A stretch of DNA of 7,108 nucleotides from JADLEX01 sp964586775 (GTDB lineage: Bacteria; Lernaellota; Lernaellaia; JACKCT01): positions 1 through 7,108 of the forward strand of contig CAZPJD010000074.1 of NCBI GenBank assembly GCA_964586775.1, written 5' to 3'. Positions 5,932 to 7,108 of this stretch are shown here, one piece after another. Under the pieces are notes generated by a model. That model ran no database searches. It had not been told where the DNA came from and worked only from the letters and a program-made list of their open reading frames with translations. Numbering within the stretch: position 1 is the first letter of the stretch; each line of letters opens with the position of its first letter. Both the position numbers and the translations under genes were made by a program.

Positions 5932-6954
5932 ATGTCGAAACGAACCGTGTGGACCCTGGGATTGGCGCTGGCGCTGGCCGCGGTCATGACCGTGATGGCC
6001 TTCGCGCAGGGCGAGGCCCCCAAGGGCGATCCGATCAAGATCGCTTACATGCGCTGGCTGCAGAACGACATCATCCGCAACGTCGAGGAAATCCGCAGCG
6101 CCAAGGACCCGTGGGAGCGCCGCGACCTCGTCGAGGACATCGAGGAGATCATCTGGGAGCGCATCGAGTTCCCGATGTCGTACCAGCAGGCCGAACTGAC
6201 GGACATGATGGACCTCGGTCGCATCGGCGTGACGTCGGGCGTCGGCGAAGCGCGCGAGGCCGTGCCCGAGGCGCCGTCGATCGCCGTCTCCTACGCCCTG
6301 CTCGGCATCGCCAAGGGCTACGAGGGCTTCGGCAACGCGGCCACCGACTACTTCCAGAAGGCGAAAGAGATCTACCCCAACGTCATGAGCGCCGCGGTCA
6401 GCCTCGATCATTCCAAGGACAACCGCCCGCTCAACGAGTGGATCAACGCCAGCCGTGCTTACTGGAGCACCGCCGCGACGACGCGCGTGACGTTCTACGG
6501 AAAGAACGTCGATCAGGACGTCGTGGACGCCCTGAACAACGATGAGGTCGCGCTCATCCCCGCCGAGCCGAAGGCGTCGAAGTACACGATCTTCGTGGCC
6601 CGGCGCGACTTCGTCCGCGGCATGAAGCGTTACATCCTGACGAACGACAACCTCAAGGAGCGTCGCGAGAACAAGTACTCGATCTATCTGGAACCCGGCG
6701 ACTACACGCTCAAGACGTCGATCTCGAGCACGCTGCCGATCACGTTCCGCGTGTCGCGCAACTTCAACGAAAACAACTTCGTCATCGAGACGATGGCGCA
6801 GGGCGGACTGACGATCTACCCGATCCCCGACATTCGCGTTTTCGAGTCCGAGATGAAAAAGGCCATGGCCGCCGCGCGCGAACGCCAGGAATCGCAGGAC
6901 GCGGCCACCGACCTGCTCGCGCCCGAGGGCACCGAGGGTCTGCCGACGCCCTGA
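5932..6954 (+). CDS. Secreted protein of unknown function with one TPR unit and a C-terminal beta domain
   Basis: I do not recognise the family of this 340-aa product. A Sec signal peptide is clear (MSKRTVWTLG then a hydrophobic core) with likely cleavage at AFA|QG after residue 25. Residues 34-95 are charged and helical. Residues 118-151 fit one tetratricopeptide repeat with correct spacing: G125 (position 8), A137 (20), F141 (24), A144 (27) and P149 (32). Residues 215-300 look beta-rich, with a KYSIYLEPGDYTLKTS hairpin (248-263) like the PG-Y turns of PEGA or carboxypeptidase-regulatory-type domains; this is a resemblance only. A charged helix (303-322) and a Pro/Glu-rich tail end the protein. 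It is probably periplasmic, translated from the same message as the 606-aa protein upstream, and may partner it through the TPR. Its stop codon is 16 nt from a group II intron end on the other strand. Confidence 0.8.
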   Translation: MSKRTVWTLGLALALAAVMTVMAFAQGEAPKGDPIKIAYMRWLQNDIIRNVEEIRSAKDPWERRDLVEDIEEIIWERIEFPMSYQQAELTDMMDLGRIGVTSGVGEAREAVPEAPSIAVSYALLGIAKGYEGFGNAATDYFQKAKEIYPNVMSAAVSLDHSKDNRPLNEWINASRAYWSTAATTRVTFYGKNVDQDVVDALNNDEVALIPAEPKASKYTIFVARRDFVRGMKRYILTNDNLKERRENKYSIYLEPGDYTLKTSISSTLPITFRVSRNFNENNFVIETMAQGGLTIYPIPDIRVFESEMKKAMAAARERQESQDAATDLLAPEGTEGLPTP

Positions 6955-6973
6955 CGCGATTGATCGACGATCA

Positions 6974-7042
6974 GGTAGGAGGCGGGGTTGCCCCCGCCGT
7001 CCTCCCACACCACCGTACGTACGGTTCCGTATACGGCGGTTC
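6974..7042 (-). ncRNA. Group II intron domains V and VI (ribozyme core and branch-point helix)
   Basis: Domain V on the minus strand runs from 7040 to 7009. The outer arms ACCGCCGUA and UACGGUGGU form 9 pairs, a 2-nt CG bulge follows on the 3' side, and UACG/CGUA closes a GAAC loop. GAAC is not a standard GNRA tetraloop. Domain VI pairs GG (7005-7004) with CC (6975-6974), leaves A (6976) unpaired, then pairs AGGA (7003-7000) with UCCU (6980-6977), has a single bulged C (6999), and pairs GGCGGGG (6998-6992) with CCCCGCC (6987-6981) around a GCAA loop. The unpaired A is the expected branch-point nucleophile. Pairings are read directly from the sequence. Confidence 0.88.
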
Positions 7043-7049
7043 ATCAGCG

Positions 7050-7108
7050 TCACACAAATCGTCGGTACTCCTCCATCAGGCTGACGAGTCCTGATCTTCG
7101 CAGCATCG
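7050..7108 (-). CDS. Probable C-terminus of the intron-encoded protein (reverse transcriptase/maturase), partial
   Basis: On the minus strand a frame open to the window edge encodes MLRRSGLVSLMEEYRRFV and stops with TGA at 7052-7050, 8 nt upstream of domain V. Intron-encoded reverse transcriptase/maturases commonly end within domain IV just before domain V, so position and orientation fit. The 18 residues are too few to identify a family; the call depends on the intron context. The visible Met codons are internal, and the start lies beyond the right edge. Confidence 0.5.
   Translation of the reverse strand, partial: MLRRSGLVSLMEEYRRFV

Larger units (their letters stand above)
6970..7108 (-). 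mobile_element. Group II intron, 3' end (continues beyond the right edge)
   Basis: Read on the minus strand, the segment contains a domain V hairpin (7040-7009), a domain VI hairpin with a bulged A (7005-6974) and a 3' terminus ...CTACCTGAT ending at 6970, where the downstream exon begins. The bulged A (opposite position 6976) is the 7th nucleotide from the intron end, as expected for the branch point. A reading frame ends 8 nt before GAACC of domain V, fitting an intron-encoded reverse transcriptase/maturase whose body is outside the window. The domain V triad reads CGC rather than AGC, a feature known from bacterial class C introns, but I do not assign the class firmly. Group II introns are self-splicing retroelements. 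This one lies antisense to, and just past, the gene ending at 6954. Confidence 0.88.

Noticed and set aside
5896..7053. 385-residue open frame on the minus strand reaching the intron
   Set aside because: It runs through the group II intron domains V/VI in a frame different from the probable maturase end and then lies antisense to the 340-aa gene. No domain is recognisable.

Overview
This is a high-GC stretch of a Gram-negative (outer-membrane-bearing) bacterial genome. Signal peptides, a lipobox, an outer-membrane beta-barrel and two cell-wall/polysaccharide genes all point to an envelope-focused locus. The protein styles, especially the barrel type, Ala/Pro/Ser linkers and many exported proteins of unknown function, suggest a deltaproteobacterial-like or related deep-branching lineage. 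That placement is an impression; no rRNA or marker gene is present to settle it.

Left part (1-1497, + strand): the C-terminal end of a divergent polysaccharide deacetylase (YibQ-like), cut by the window edge, is followed 2 nt later by a complete DUF1343/NamZ-family gene (exo-beta-N-acetylmuramidase, GH171). The tight spacing suggests co-transcription and translational coupling.

Middle (1498-1924): a 427-nt gap without a convincing gene. It holds a near-consensus sigma70-type promoter (TTGACA, 17 nt, TTTAAT) firing rightward, and then a leader of about 275 nt.

Right part (1925-6954, + strand): four consecutive exported proteins: (i) an OmpA-type beta-barrel without a peptidoglycan-binding domain; (ii) a lipoprotein with an NlpC/P60-like C-terminal domain that keeps the Cys but has Asn where the catalytic His is expected; (iii) a 606-aa protein of unknown function with a Tat-like signal and a duplicated two-Cys module split by an Ala-Pro-Ser linker; (iv) a 340-aa secreted protein with one TPR unit and a probable C-terminal beta domain. 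Hairpins lie between (i)/(ii) and (ii)/(iii), the second resembling an intrinsic terminator, so read-through or internal promoters may set different expression levels. Together they look like an envelope-associated gene set with no recognised system name.

Right edge (6970-7108, - strand): the 3' end of a group II intron, with a well-formed domain V and a domain VI carrying a bulged branch-point A, plus the probable last 18 codons of its encoded protein. It sits 16 nt after the last gene of the set, in opposite orientation, and continues beyond the window.
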